A stretch of 64,000 nt of DNA from Streptomyces novaecaesareae (GCF_000716875.1 NZ_JNWQ01000020.1:62001-126000), one strand, 5' to 3'; numbered from the stretch's first letter, positions 27,590 through 38,704 are shown. Made by a program: numbers and translations. Notes: a model not told the origin generated them from the sequence alone.

Positions 27590-28972
27590 TCAGCAGCCGA
27601 TCAGGCGCGCCGCGAGGTACGCCTTGACCTGGTCCAGCGAGACGCGCTCCTGCGACATGGTGTCGCGGTCGCGGACGGTCACCGCGTTGTCCTCAAGGGT
27701 GTCGAAGTCGACGGTGACGCAGAACGGCGTGCCGATCTCGTCCTGGCGGCGGTAGCGCTTGCCGATGGCGCCGGCGTCGTCGAACTCGACGTTCCACGCG
27801 GTGCGCAGGTCGGCGGCCAGGCCGCGGGCCTTCGGGGAGAGGTCGGCGTTGCGCGACAGCGGCAGGACGGCGACCTTGACCGGGGCCAGGCGCGGGTCGA
27901 GCCGCATGCCGACGCGCTTCTCCATGACGCCCTTGGCGTTGGGCGCCTCGTCCTCGAAGTAGGCGTCGATCAGGAAGGCCAGCATGGCGCGGTTGAGGCC
28001 GGCCGCCGGCTCGATGACGTACGGGAAGTAGCGCTCGCCGGACTCCTGGTCGAAGTACTTCAGGTCCTGGCCGGAGGCCTCGCTGTGCACCCGCAGGTCG
28101 TAGTCGGTGCGGTTGGCGACGCCCTCCAGCTCGGAGAACTCGCTGCCGCCGAAGTTGAAGCGGTACTCGATGTCGACCGTGCGCTTGGCGTAGTGGGAGA
28201 GCTTCTCCTTCGGGTGCTCGAAGAAGCGCATGTTCTCGGTGCGCAGGCCGAGGCCGACGTACCAGTCCCAGCGCTGCTGGAGCCAGTACTCGTGCCACTG
28301 CTCGTCCTCGCCGGGCTTGACGAAGAACTCCATCTCCATCTGCTCGAACTCGCGGGTCCGGAAGATGAAGTTGCCGGGGGTGATCTCGTTGCGGAAGCTC
28401 TTGCCGGTCTGGGCGATGCCGAACGGCGGCTTCTTGCGCGAAGTGGTCTGGACGGCCTTGAAGTTGGTGAAGATGCCCTGGGCGGTCTCGGGGCGCAGGA
28501 ACGCCAGGCCGCTGGCCTCCTCGGTGACGCCGAGGTGGGTCTTCAGCATGCCCGAGAAGTCCTTGGGCTCGGTGAACTGGCCCTTGGTGCCGCAGTCGGG
28601 GCAGTTGACGTCCTTGAGGCCGTTCGGCGGCGGGAAGCCGTGCTTGGCCTCGTACTTCTCCTCCAGGTGGTCGGCCCGGTGGCGCTTGTGGCAGGAGAGG
28701 CACTCGGTCAGCGGGTCGTTGAAGGTGGCGACGTGGCCGGAGGCCTCCCAGACCTCGCGGGCGAGGATCACCGACGAGTCGAGTCCGACGACGTCCTCAC
28801 GCGCCTGGACCATCGCGCGCCACCACTGGCGCTTGATGTTCTCCTTGAGCTCGACACCCAGCGGCCCGTAGTCCCAGGCGGCACGCGTGCCGCCGTAGAT
28901 CTCGCTGCAGGGGTAGACGAAGCCACGGCGCTTGCTCAGGCTGACGATCGTGTCGATCTTGTCGGCGGCCAC
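27590..28972 (-). CDS. glyS: Glycyl-tRNA synthetase (homodimeric class II)
   Basis: The 460-residue enzyme charges tRNA-Gly. The catalytic core includes [16 protein letters not shown] at the N-terminus, class II motif 2 ([19 protein letters not shown]) and the C-terminal anticodon-binding domain ending [22 protein letters not shown] and CPDCG look like zinc-binding insertions. Start: the GTG at 28972 ([12 protein letters not shown]) follows AAGAGAG and matches the family N-terminus; an upstream extension of 40 residues in the same frame is not protein-like. It is divergent from the zinc-uptake operon. Confidence 0.97.
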   Translation of the reverse strand: MAADKIDTIVSLSKRRGFVYPCSEIYGGTRAAWDYGPLGVELKENIKRQWWRAMVQAREDVVGLDSSVILAREVWEASGHVATFNDPLTECLSCHKRHRADHLEEKYEAKHGFPPPNGLKDVNCPDCGTKGQFTEPKDFSGMLKTHLGVTEEASGLAFLRPETAQGIFTNFKAVQTTSRKKPPFGIAQTGKSFRNEITPGNFIFRTREFEQMEMEFFVKPGEDEQWHEYWLQQRWDWYVGLGLRTENMRFFEHPKEKLSHYAKRTVDIEYRFNFGGSEFSELEGVANRTDYDLRVHSEASGQDLKYFDQESGERYFPYVIEPAAGLNRAMLAFLIDAYFEDEAPNAKGVMEKRVGMRLDPRLAPVKVAVLPLSRNADLSPKARGLAADLRTAWNVEFDDAGAIGKRYRRQDEIGTPFCVTVDFDTLEDNAVTVRDRDTMSQERVSLDQVKAYLAARLIGC

Positions 28973-29126
28973 AGTGCTCTCTTCAGTACGTACGGCACGG
29001 TCAGGGCACGGCTGGTTGCGCGTACCCGAATACCTCAGGTTACCGGCCATATGGGTACGTGATTCAAATCGGTATCGTCCGGCCGCTCCCACCCACCGTC
29101 ACCCGCCGTTCACCCATTCGAGTGAG

Positions 29127-29164
29127 TTGACAATCATTTCCATGTGAGATGAGAATGATTGTCA
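29127..29164 (+). promoter_or_regulatory. znuA promoter with two Zur-like boxes
   Basis: TTGACA at 29127-29132 and GAGAAT at 29151-29156 form a -35/-10 pair with an 18-base spacer. TGACAATCATTTCCA (29128-29142) and TGAGAATGATTGTCA (29150-29164) both fit the actinobacterial Zur 7-1-7 pattern TGANAATNATTNTCA, the first with one change, and cover these elements. The expected transcription start falls at or next to ATG 29164/29167, so the mRNA may be leaderless. Zinc-loaded Zur would block both promoter elements. Confidence 0.85.
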
Positions 29165-30210
29165 TGATGATCGGACTGCCCCGCCGCCGGACCCGCAACT
29201 CCATAGCCCTCGCCGCCACCGCCCTCACCGCCTCCCTCGTCCTCACCGCCTGCGGAGGCAGCAGCAGCGCCGACAGCGGCAACGGTCGGCTGAAGGTCGT
29301 CGCCTCCTTCTACCCGATGGAGTTCCTGGCCCAGCAGATCGGCAAGGAGCACGTCGCGGTCACGGATCTCACCGCCGCCGGCGTCGAGCCGCACGACCTG
29401 GAGCTCACCGCCAAGCAGGTCGGCACCGTCCAGAAGGCCGACGCGATCATCTACCTCAAGGGTCTGCAGCCCACCGTCGACCAGGCCGTCGCGCAGTCCG
29501 CGAGCAAGCACAAGATCGACGCCACCGCCGCCAGCCCGCTGGTCGACCACCACCTCGACGAGGGCACCGAAGGCGGGGGCGCCGAGGCCGACGGCCACAA
29601 GCACGAGGGCCCGGTCGGCGACCCGCACATCTGGCTCGACCCGACCCGCTACGCGGCGATCGCCAAGAGCGTCGGCGACGAGTTCGCCAAGGCCGACCCG
29701 GCCCACGCCGAGGACTACCGGAAGAACACCGACGCGCTGGTCACCAAGCTCACCGCGCTCGACCAGGAGTTCCGGGCCGGGCTGCAGGACGCCAAGACCA
29801 AGACCTTCGTCACCAGCCACGCCGCCTTCGGCTACCTCGCCGACCACTACGGCCTCACCCAGGTCGCCATCAACGGCGTCGACCCGGAGTCCGAGCCCAC
29901 CCCGGCCCGCCTCGCCCAGGTGCAGAAGGCCGCCAAGGACAACGGCGTCACCACGATCTTCTTCGAGACCCTGGTCAGCCCCAAGCTCGCCGACACCGTC
30001 GCCAAGGACCTCGGCCTCAAGACGGCCGTGCTGGACCCGCTGGAGGGCGTCAAGGACCCGTCCACGAACGACTACCTCACCGTCATGCGGCAGAACCTGG
30101 CCAACCTCCAGGCCGCCCTCGGCACCCCGGCCACCTCCGCTGAAACCGGCGCCCCCGCCACCCCGGCCGCCCCGGACGCCAACGCCACCACCCCTGCCGC
30201 GACCAGCTGA
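29164..30210 (+). CDS. znuA: Zinc ABC transporter substrate-binding lipoprotein
   Basis: The 348-residue protein captures zinc outside the membrane for the ABC permease. It has a basic signal sequence (GLPRRRTRNS), hydrophobic core and lipobox LTAC with Cys30 for lipid attachment. Typical cluster A-I motifs follow: VVASFYPMEFLAQQIG, VEPHDLELTAKQ with a metal-binding His, a His/Asp-rich loop (VDHHLDEG, DGHKHEG), DPHIWLDP, and TSHAAFGYLADHYGL. I chose ATG 29164 because the upstream ATG at 29149 lies inside the predicted -10/Zur box; ATG 29167 is also possible. First gene of znuA-znuC-znuB-zur. Confidence 0.95.
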   Translation: MMIGLPRRRTRNSIALAATALTASLVLTACGGSSSADSGNGRLKVVASFYPMEFLAQQIGKEHVAVTDLTAAGVEPHDLELTAKQVGTVQKADAIIYLKGLQPTVDQAVAQSASKHKIDATAASPLVDHHLDEGTEGGGAEADGHKHEGPVGDPHIWLDPTRYAAIAKSVGDEFAKADPAHAEDYRKNTDALVTKLTALDQEFRAGLQDAKTKTFVTSHAAFGYLADHYGLTQVAINGVDPESEPTPARLAQVQKAAKDNGVTTIFFETLVSPKLADTVAKDLGLKTAVLDPLEGVKDPSTNDYLTVMRQNLANLQAALGTPATSAETGAPATPAAPDANATTPAATS

Positions 30211-30221
30211 CGGGAAGCACC

Positions 30222-30986
30222 ATGACCCACCCGATACCCCCGGCCGTCCGCCTCCGTGACGCCGTCGCCTCGCGCGGCGGCCGGCCGGTGCTGCGCGGCG
30301 TCGACCTCACCGTCCAGCCCGGCGAGGTCGTCGCCCTGCTGGGCGCCAACGGCTCCGGCAAGTCGACCACCGTCAAGGCCGTGATCGGCTCCGTCCCGCT
30401 GGAGCAGGGCGACTTGGAGCTGTTCGGCATCCCGTACGGCTCCTTCCGCGCCTGGCACCGGATCGGGTACGTCCCGCAGCGCACCACCGCCGCCTCCGGC
30501 GTCCCGGCCACCGTGCGCGAGGTGGTCTCCACCGGGCGGCTGCCGCAGCACCGGCTGCTGCCGTTCCGCCGCAAGGACCGCGAGGCGGTGGACCGCGCGC
30601 TGGCCGCCGTCGGCATGCTGGAGCGGGCCGGGGACGGCGTCGCCGACCTGTCCGGCGGCCAGCAGCAGCGGGTGCTGATCGCCCGCGCCCTGGTCGGCTC
30701 CCCCGACCTGCTGATCATGGACGAGCCGATGGCCGGGGTGGACGCCGCCAGCCAGCAGGTGCTCGCCGACACGCTGCGCGCCGAGGTCGGCCGCGGCGCC
30801 GCCGTCCTCCTCGTGCTGCACGAACTCGGGCCGCTGGAGCCGCTGATCGACCGCGCCGTAGTGCTGCGGGACGGCTGCGTCGCCCACGACGGCCCGCCCG
30901 TGCCCAACACCGGCCTGCACGCGCTGCCCGGCCACGACCACGTCCACCCGCACGCCGACCTGACCCCACCGAGGCTGCTCGCATGA
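30222..30986 (+). CDS. znuC: Zinc ABC transporter ATP-binding protein
   Basis: The 254-residue nucleotide-binding subunit has Walker A GANGSGKST, Q-loop YVPQRT, signature DLSGGQQQRVLIARAL, Walker B DLLIMDEPMAGVD and switch LVLHELG (His is the H-loop residue). The C-terminus has a His-rich tail (GLHALPGHDHVHPHADL), common in zinc transporters. It follows znuA by 11 bases and overlaps znuB by four (ATGA, 30983-30986). Confidence 0.96.
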   Translation: MTHPIPPAVRLRDAVASRGGRPVLRGVDLTVQPGEVVALLGANGSGKSTTVKAVIGSVPLEQGDLELFGIPYGSFRAWHRIGYVPQRTTAASGVPATVREVVSTGRLPQHRLLPFRRKDREAVDRALAAVGMLERAGDGVADLSGGQQQRVLIARALVGSPDLLIMDEPMAGVDAASQQVLADTLRAEVGRGAAVLLVLHELGPLEPLIDRAVVLRDGCVAHDGPPVPNTGLHALPGHDHVHPHADLTPPRLLA

Positions 30987-31915
30987 CCGAGATGCTGTCC
31001 TACGACTTCATGCAGCGCGCCCTGCTCGCCGCCGTCCTGGTCGGGATCACCGCCCCGGCCGTCGGCATCTACCTGGTGCAGCGCCGGCAGGCCCTGATGG
31101 GCGACGGCATGGGCCACGTCGCGATGACCGGCGTCGGCCTCGGCTTCATCTTCCAGACCAGCCCGGTCTGGATGGCCGTGCTGGTCTGCGTGCTCGGCGC
31201 CGTCACCATGGAGCTGGTCCGCTCGCGCGGCAACCAGCGCGGCGACATCGCCCTGGCGATGCTCTTCTACGGCGGCATGGCCTGCGGCAAGCTGCTCGTC
31301 TCGCTCTCCGCCGAGGCCGGCGCCGGCTCGCTGGAGAGCTACCTGTGGGGCTCGATCCTCACCGTCGCCCCCGCCGACCTGGCCGCCATCGCGGTGCTCG
31401 GCGCGGTGGTCGTCGCGGTCACCGTCGGCCTGCGCCGCCAGCTGTTCGCGATCTGCCAGGACGAGGACTTCGCCCGGGTCACCGGCCTGCCGGTGCGCAC
31501 CCTCAACCTGCTGCTCGCGGTGATGGCCGCGGTCACCGTCACCGTCGCCATGCGGGTGGTCGGGCTGCTGCTGGTCAGCGCCCTGATGGTGGTTCCGGTG
31601 GTCGCCGCCCAGCAGCTCACCCGCTCCTTCGCCGCCACCCAGGCCGCCTCGATCGCGCTCGGCGTGGTCGTCTCGCTGGCCGGCGTCACCGGCTCGTACC
31701 ACCTCGACGTGCCCTCCGGCCCGGCCATCGTGCTGCTGGCCATCGCGGTGTTCGCGGTGTTCAGCGTGCTCGCCGCACCGCTCGCCCGGCGCCGGCACCG
31801 CACCGACACCGAACAGGGGCCCAAGATCTGCGACGTCGAGATCCCGGCCCGGTCTGCGGGGCAGACTTCCTCCGACTCCTCCACCCTTGAGCCGCGGGCC
31901 GGGCTGGCACAATGA
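30983..31915 (+). CDS. znuB: Zinc ABC transporter permease
   Basis: The 310-residue ABC-3 family permease has about eight to nine helices. It includes VQRRQALMGDGMGHVAMTG, the conserved cytoplasmic loop of Mn/Zn permeases, and LLVSALMVVPVVAAQQL near the C-terminal helices. It forms the membrane channel driven by ZnuC. The last ~40 residues are hydrophilic and poorly conserved. It ends 35 bases before the zur GTG. Confidence 0.96.
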   Translation: MTEMLSYDFMQRALLAAVLVGITAPAVGIYLVQRRQALMGDGMGHVAMTGVGLGFIFQTSPVWMAVLVCVLGAVTMELVRSRGNQRGDIALAMLFYGGMACGKLLVSLSAEAGAGSLESYLWGSILTVAPADLAAIAVLGAVVVAVTVGLRRQLFAICQDEDFARVTGLPVRTLNLLLAVMAAVTVTVAMRVVGLLLVSALMVVPVVAAQQLTRSFAATQAASIALGVVVSLAGVTGSYHLDVPSGPAIVLLAIAVFAVFSVLAAPLARRRHRTDTEQGPKICDVEIPARSAGQTSSDSSTLEPRAGLAQ

Positions 31916-31950
31916 TGTGCGAGACGCCCACGACCCCAGGAGGACCCACG

Positions 31951-32361
31951 GTGACCACCGCAGGCCCGTCGCCGCGCGCACGATCGACCCGGCAGCGTGC
32001 CGCCGTCTCGGCTGCCCTGGACGAGATCGCGGACTTCCGCAGCGCGCAGGAGCTCCACGACCTGCTCAAGCACCGCGGGGACTCCGTCGGTCTGACCACG
32101 GTCTACCGCACCCTGCAGTCCCTGGCGGACGCCGGTGAGGTGGACGTGCTGCGCACCGCGGACGGCGAGGCGGTCTACCGCCGCTGCAGCAGCGGGCATC
32201 ACCACCACCTGGTCTGCCGGCACTGCGGCGCCACCGTCGAGGTGGAGGGCCCCGCGGTGGAGCGCTGGGCCAACTCGGTCGCCGCCGAGCACGGTTTCAG
32301 CGACATCGCGCACACGCTGGAGATCTTCGGCACCTGCGCGGAGTGCGCCAAGCAGGCCTGA
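31951..32361 (+). CDS. zur: Zinc uptake regulator, Fur family
   Basis: The 136-residue Fur-family repressor has a winged helix (RQRAAVSAALDEIADFRSAQ, VGLTTVYRTLQSLADAGEV) and the metal domain with His-rich GHHHHLVCRHCG and CAEC. Cys89/Cys92/Cys129/Cys132 form the structural zinc site. The GTG at 31951 follows a strong AGGAGGA; an upstream ATG at 31912 is not used. As the last gene of the zinc operon it is predicted to repress its own synthesis through the two boxes before znuA. Confidence 0.95.
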   Translation: MTTAGPSPRARSTRQRAAVSAALDEIADFRSAQELHDLLKHRGDSVGLTTVYRTLQSLADAGEVDVLRTADGEAVYRRCSSGHHHHLVCRHCGATVEVEGPAVERWANSVAAEHGFSDIAHTLEIFGTCAECAKQA

Positions 32362-32365
32362 GGCC

Positions 32366-32417
32366 GGTACGACGGAAGGACCCGCCGGGATCACCCGGCG
32401 GGTCCTTCCGTCGTACC
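32366..32417. terminator. 24-bp perfect stem-loop between zur and uppS
   Basis: A perfect 24-bp inverted repeat (32366-32389 with 32394-32417) with an ATCA loop separates the convergent genes. The flanks 32359-32372 and 32424-32437 also form a perfect 14-bp inverted repeat that includes both stop codons, giving an alternative outer helix. Confidence 0.92.
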
Positions 32418-32434
32418 GAGTCCTCGTACCGGCC

Positions 32435-33268
32435 TCAGCGCTGGGACGGCACCCCCGCGGGGACCTCGTTCGGGATCGCCCCGCCGAAGCGCCGGTCGCG
32501 CATCGCGTACTGCTCGCAGGCGCGCCACAGGTCCCGGCGGTCGAAGTCCGGCCAGAGCACGTCCTGGAACACGAACTCGGCGTAAGCCGACTGCCAGAGC
32601 AGGAAGTTGGAGGTGCGCTGCTCGCCGCTGGGGCGCAGGAAGAGGTCCACGTCCGGCATGTCCGGGTGGTACATGTACCTGGACAGGGTCTTCTCGTTGA
32701 CCTTCTTCGGGTCCAGCTTCCCGGCCGCGACGTCCTGCGCGATCGCCTGCGCCGCGTCCGCCAGCTCGGCCCGGCCACCGTAGTTGACGCACATGTAGAG
32801 CGTGACGGCGTCGTTGCCCTTGGTCTGCTCCTCGGCGACCTGCAGCTCCTGGACGACGCTCTTCCACAGCTTGGGCATCCGGCCGGCCCAGCGGATCCGC
32901 ACGCCCATCGCGTCCATCTCGTCGCGGCGGCGGCGGATGACGTCCCGGTTGAAGTTCATCAGGAACTTCACCTCGTCGGGCGAGCGCTTCCAGTTCTCGG
33001 TGGAGAACGCGTACAGCGAGATGTTCTTGACCCCGAGCTCGATGGCGCCCCTGAGGACGTCCAGCACGACGGCCTCGCCGACCTTGTGGCCCTCGGTGCG
33101 GGGCAGCCCGCGCTCCTTGGCCCAGCGGCCGTTGCCGTCCATCACGATGGCGACGTGGTCGGGGACCAGCTCGCCGGGGATCTTCGGGGGCTGTGCGCCG
33201 CTGGGGTGCGGGGTCGGAGGAGCGTACTCCTTGTGCTTGCCACCGCCGAAGAGCCGTCGCGCTGCCAT
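32435..33268 (-). CDS. uppS: Isoprenyl transferase (undecaprenyl diphosphate synthase family)
   Basis: The 277-residue cis-prenyltransferase extends farnesyl diphosphate with isopentenyl units to make the lipid carrier for peptidoglycan. It contains [16 protein letters not shown] with catalytic Asp44, [23 protein letters not shown] and [20 protein letters not shown]. Actinobacteria often have two or three such enzymes with different chain lengths, so the product could be Z,E-mixed decaprenyl or undecaprenyl. It follows recO by four bases. Confidence 0.95.
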   Translation of the reverse strand: MAARRLFGGGKHKEYAPPTPHPSGAQPPKIPGELVPDHVAIVMDGNGRWAKERGLPRTEGHKVGEAVVLDVLRGAIELGVKNISLYAFSTENWKRSPDEVKFLMNFNRDVIRRRRDEMDAMGVRIRWAGRMPKLWKSVVQELQVAEEQTKGNDAVTLYMCVNYGGRAELADAAQAIAQDVAAGKLDPKKVNEKTLSRYMYHPDMPDVDLFLRPSGEQRTSNFLLWQSAYAEFVFQDVLWPDFDRRDLWRACEQYAMRDRRFGGAIPNEVPAGVPSQR

Positions 33269-33272
33269 GTGC

Positions 33273-34019
33273 TCACTTCTCCACGTATCTCATCGAGCGG
33301 ATGCCCCGCTCCAGGTGCCACTGCAGATAGGCCGCGACCAGGCCGCTGCCCTCCCGCCAGTACCGCGGCTCGCAGGTGTCGGCCGTCTGCCAGTCCCCTG
33401 ACAGCAGCGCCCCGAGCAGTACCAGTGTCTCAGGGGAGGGTACGGCACATCCGGGCACTCGGCAGTCCGCGCAGAGCACCCCGCCCGCGGGGAGCGAGAA
33501 GAAACGGTTCGGCCCCTCCAGGCCGCACTTGGCGCAGTCGGTGAAGCTCGCGCCGTACCCGTTCACCGCGAGCGAGCGCAGCAGGAAGGCGTCCAGCACC
33601 AGGTGCGACTCGTGCAGCCCGGCCGCCAGCGTGCGCAGCCCGCCCACCAGCAACAGGTACTGCTGGACGGCGGGCTCGCCCTCGTTCTCGGCGAAGCGCT
33701 CGGCCGTCTCCAGCATCGCGGTGCCGGCGGTGTAGCGGCCGTAGTCGGTGACGATCGAGCCGCCGTACGGCGCGATGGTCTCCACCTGGGTGCACAGCGG
33801 CAACCCGCGGCCGACCAGCTCACTCCCCCGGCTGAAGAACTGCACGTCCACGTGCGAGAACGGCTCCAGGCGGGCGCCGAACTTGGACTTGGTCTTCCGC
33901 ACCCCGCGCGCCACCGCCCGCACCTTGCCGTGCTGGCGGGTCAACAGGGTGATGATCCGATCGGCCTCGCCGAGCTTCTGCGCCCGCAACACGACGCCGT
34001 CGTCCCGGAAAAGACTCAT
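33273..34019 (-). CDS. recO: DNA repair protein RecO
   Basis: The 248-residue protein has an N-terminal OB fold ([40 protein letters not shown]) and a helical domain. A zinc finger is visible (CAKCG then CADC). RecO with RecR loads RecA on SSB-covered single strands in recombination repair. It heads a two-gene operon with uppS, as in other actinobacteria. Confidence 0.96.
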   Translation of the reverse strand: MSLFRDDGVVLRAQKLGEADRIITLLTRQHGKVRAVARGVRKTKSKFGARLEPFSHVDVQFFSRGSELVGRGLPLCTQVETIAPYGGSIVTDYGRYTAGTAMLETAERFAENEGEPAVQQYLLLVGGLRTLAAGLHESHLVLDAFLLRSLAVNGYGASFTDCAKCGLEGPNRFFSLPAGGVLCADCRVPGCAVPSPETLVLLGALLSGDWQTADTCEPRYWREGSGLVAAYLQWHLERGIRSMRYVEK

Positions 34020-34065
34020 GCAGACATTCTCCCCCAGCGACCGACAGCCACCGACAGCCGTGTTG

Positions 34066-34104
34066 CCCGCACCGGGTCCGTGGGGGAGGACCGTCCGGTG
34101 CGGG
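34066..34104 (-). terminator. Hairpin after the TerB-like gene
   Basis: CCCGCACCGG pairs with CCGGTGCGGG (34066-34075 with 34095-34104) around a 19-base loop. It lies between the TerB-like gene and recO. Confidence 0.55.
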
Positions 34105-34130
34105 TCACGGCGGGCCCGGAGTGGGGGGTG

Positions 34131-34154
34131 CCTCCCGGCCGAAGGCTGGGGAGG
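34131..34154. repeat. GC-rich hairpin resembling a dispersed streptomycete intergenic repeat
   Basis: CCTCCCGGCC-GAA-GGCTGGGGAGG forms a near-perfect hairpin flanked by GGGGGGTG and GGGTGCGGG. Sequences of this kind (CCAGCCTTCGGCCGGGAGG) recur between streptomycete genes; number of copies here is unknown. Confidence 0.5.
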
Positions 34155-34214
34155 GTGCGGGCCCGTTCTGTGGGGGATGGAGGTGGCTCGGAGAACGTGG
34201 CAGGGACGGCAGGT

Positions 34215-34877
34215 CTAGTACGGAGCGCGGGTCGCCGCCTCCAGCAGCGCCCCGACCCGCGGCTGCGGCAGGTCCAGGCAGCGCCCGACCGCGGCCAGCG
34301 CCTCGCGCTCCTGCGGCAGGTAGCGCCCGTCGGCCAGCGCGATCGCCGCGCCCTGCAGCAGCAGCCGCTCGCGGCCCTGGTGGGCGAGGTGGGGGGTGAG
34401 CGGTTCGAGCACCGCGTGCAGTTCCACGGCCAGGCCCCCGGACATCCCGTGGGCGTCGTGGAGTTCGCCGCCGAGCCCGGAGAGCGCGGCGAGCGCGGCC
34501 AGCACCTGGGCCTCGCCGCAGTCCTCGAACCCGGCCTCGCGCACCGCCGTGCAGGCCGCCTCGCGGGCCGCCCGGTGGGCGGTTCCGCCGGCCGCGAGCA
34601 GGGCCAGCGCGATGGTGTACTGGGCGTCCCGCAGCATCGCGCCGAGGCGCACGCAGGTCGGCTGCTCCAGGCTCTCGACGCCGTACCGGCCGTGGCAGCT
34701 GGTGCACTGCACGCTGCCGATCACCGGCCCGAGCGGGACCACCGGGGTCCCGAGCAACCGCAGCCACCGCCGGCCGTGCTGCCGGCGGTAGTTGCGGTCG
34801 CCGCCGCAGCCCGGGCAGAAGAAGTCACCGAGAACGTCAGTCCGCCACCGCGGGCGAACACCCCACAACCTGGTCAC
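34215..34877 (-). CDS. TerB-family protein with N-terminal zinc ribbon
   Basis: The 220-residue protein begins with two CxxC pairs (FFCPGCGGD and VQCTSCHGRYG) that should form a zinc ribbon. A TerB-like helical domain follows (RDAQYTIALALLAAGGTAH, LLLQGAAIALADGRYLPQER) with the acidic D-G turn used for metal binding. TerB domains occur with tellurite-resistance and stress systems, but this zinc-ribbon version is a conserved actinobacterial protein near recO/leuA and has no proven role. It appears monocistronic. Confidence 0.85.
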   Translation of the reverse strand: MTRLWGVRPRWRTDVLGDFFCPGCGGDRNYRRQHGRRWLRLLGTPVVPLGPVIGSVQCTSCHGRYGVESLEQPTCVRLGAMLRDAQYTIALALLAAGGTAHRAAREAACTAVREAGFEDCGEAQVLAALAALSGLGGELHDAHGMSGGLAVELHAVLEPLTPHLAHQGRERLLLQGAAIALADGRYLPQEREALAAVGRCLDLPQPRVGALLEAATRAPY

Positions 34878-35083
34878 GGCGCCACTCCCCAGACATGGCA
34901 GGCGGCCTGCTCGACGATGGGCAGGTCACGCGACCGGACACCGAGCCGTCCCACCGACCCGGCTTCCCGGTGGATCGATGTTGCCATGGTTACCGGCACG
35001 TGTCAGTACCTCGAACGGCTTCCGATTCCAAAAAATGTGGCGCAGGACACAGCGCCCCGGCCGGTGCCCGCGGGCACGGCGAA

Positions 35084-35105
35084 GGGCCGCCCCGAAGGAC
35101 GGCCC
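35084..35105 (-). terminator. leuA terminator with UUCG tetraloop
   Basis: On the RNA strand GGGCCGUCC-UUCG-GGGCGGCCC forms a 9-bp stem with one G-U pair and an exceptionally stable C(UUCG)G loop, 23 bases past the leuA stop. Confidence 0.85.
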
Positions 35106-35127
35106 CGCCGGATGCCACTCGTACGAA

Positions 35128-37233
<2,106 letters not shown>

Positions 37234-37258
37234 TCACCGATGCCTCACTCTGGGCTAC

Positions 37259-38281
37259 ATGACTGCAGCAATACCGATCTGCACGATCGTCCCGCCGTAC
37301 GTCCTGGACCGCCTCGTCGAGGCCGGTCACGAAGCCGCCGTCCACACCCTCACGCTCGACGCCGCGCACCGCGCGGCCCGCCTCTCCCCGCCCCCGCCCA
37401 CCGGCGGCGCCCCGGGCCTCGACCGGGTGATCTCCGACTCGGGGCACGGCCGGCGGCTGCCCGGGCGCACCGTGCGCACCGAGGGCCAGGCCGCGGCCTC
37501 CGACCCCTCCGTCAACCACGCCTACGACGGCCTCGGCGCCACCTTCGCGCTCTACGCCGACGCCTTCGGCCGCCACTCGATCGACGACCAGGGCCTGCGG
37601 CTGGACGCCAGCGTCCACTACGGCCGCGACTACGACAACGCCTTCTGGAACGGCCACCAGATGGTCTTCGGCGACGGCGACGGCCGGATCTTCGGCGACT
37701 TCACCGCCTGCATCGACGTCATCGGCCACGAACTCACCCACGGCGTCACCCAGTTCACCGCCGGCCTGGACTACCAGGACCAGCCCGGCGCGCTCAACGA
37801 GTCGGTCTCCGACGTCTTCGGCTCGCTGGTCAAGCAGTACGCGCTGCACCAGAGCGCCGCCGACGCCGACTGGCTGATCGGCGCCGGACTGCTCGCCCCC
37901 GGCATCCAGGGCGTGGCGCTGCGCTCGATGAAGGCCCCCGGCACCGCCTACGACGACCCGCAGCTCGGCAAGGACCCGCAGCCCGCGCACATGCGGGACT
38001 ACGTGAACACCTCCGAGGACAACGGCGGGGTGCACATCAACTCCGGCATCCCCAACCACGCGTTCTACCTGCTGGCCACCGCCCTCGGCGGCTCGTCCTG
38101 GGAGCGCGCCGGACGGATCTGGTACGACGCGCTGACCGGGCACGCGGTGCCCGCGGACGCCGACTTCACCGCCTTCGCCCAGGCCACCGTGGCCGCCGCC
38201 AAGGCCCGCTACCCCGACCAGCCCTCGGTCGCGGACACCGTGACGGCCTCCTGGGCGCAGGTCGGCGTCAGCCCGGGGTGA
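37259..38281 (+). CDS. Protealysin-like M4 metallopeptidase
   Basis: The 340-residue protein is a thermolysin-family peptidase without a signal peptide. The N-terminal ~50 residues (CTIVPPYVLDRLVEAG) match the short protealysin-type propeptide. The catalytic domain has HELTH (His157, Glu158, His161), NESVSDVFGS with the third zinc ligand Glu, and GVHINSGIPNHAF with the transition-state His. Protealysin-like enzymes mature by self-cleavage and can act inside or outside the cell. The ATG at 37259 is chosen by the propeptide start. The next gene encodes an emfourin-like inhibitor. Confidence 0.93.
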   Translation: MTAAIPICTIVPPYVLDRLVEAGHEAAVHTLTLDAAHRAARLSPPPPTGGAPGLDRVISDSGHGRRLPGRTVRTEGQAAASDPSVNHAYDGLGATFALYADAFGRHSIDDQGLRLDASVHYGRDYDNAFWNGHQMVFGDGDGRIFGDFTACIDVIGHELTHGVTQFTAGLDYQDQPGALNESVSDVFGSLVKQYALHQSAADADWLIGAGLLAPGIQGVALRSMKAPGTAYDDPQLGKDPQPAHMRDYVNTSEDNGGVHINSGIPNHAFYLLATALGGSSWERAGRIWYDALTGHAVPADADFTAFAQATVAAAKARYPDQPSVADTVTASWAQVGVSPG

Positions 38282-38334
38282 CCGCAGGGCCGCACCGCGG
38301 ATCCCGGGCCCGGACGGCGGCGGTTGAGACCGGG

Positions 38335-38349
38335 TTGAGCCGGGCTCAA
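38335..38349. promoter_or_regulatory. Palindrome upstream of the emfourin-like gene
   Basis: TTGAGCC-G-GGCTCAA is a perfect 15-base palindrome, 57 bases before the inhibitor start and 53 bases after the peptidase stop. It may be an operator or a weak intercistronic hairpin. Confidence 0.4.
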
Positions 38350-38406
38350 GGTCACGGTCCGGGAAAAGAGCGGCGAACCCCTTCCCTGCGTAGCACCATG
38401 GGCACC

Positions 38407-38673
38407 ATGCGTATCCAGGTGACCCGGACCGGCGGCTTCGCGGGAATCGTCCGCCACGCGGAGCTCGACACCGCCGACCGCACGGACGCCCCGCACGTGC
38501 ACGCACTCGCCCGCGAGGCCGTCGCGGGCGGGCTGCGCGCCCCCTCGTACGGCGTGCCGGACGGCTTCCACTACGAGATCACCGTGGACGGCCGGACGGT
38601 GTACTGCGCCGACCCGAAGCTCACCGACTCGCAGCGGGAGCTGGTCTCCCTGGTGCTGCGCGAGGGCGCGTAG
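38407..38673 (+). CDS. Emfourin-like protealysin inhibitor
   Basis: The 88-residue protein starts MRIQVTRTGGFAGIVRHAEL and ends with a helical tail (LTDSQRELVSLVLREG), with GFHYEITVDG in the central sheet. This matches the emfourin family, slow-binding inhibitors of protealysin encoded next to their target peptidase. It lies 125 bases after an M4 protealysin-like gene on the same strand, supporting an inhibitor role, perhaps to protect the cytoplasm. The second ATG (38407) is used; one at 38398 adds MGT. Confidence 0.85.
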   Translation: MRIQVTRTGGFAGIVRHAELDTADRTDAPHVHALAREAVAGGLRAPSYGVPDGFHYEITVDGRTVYCADPKLTDSQRELVSLVLREGA

Positions 38674-38704
38674 CACCGGAGAGGCCAGCCGGCCCGGGGC
38701 TGCC

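Noticed and set aside
29149..29163. Upstream ATG as znuA start
   Set aside because: It lies within the predicted -10 and Zur box, and MRMIV is not part of a signal peptide; ATG 29164 or 29167 is favoured.
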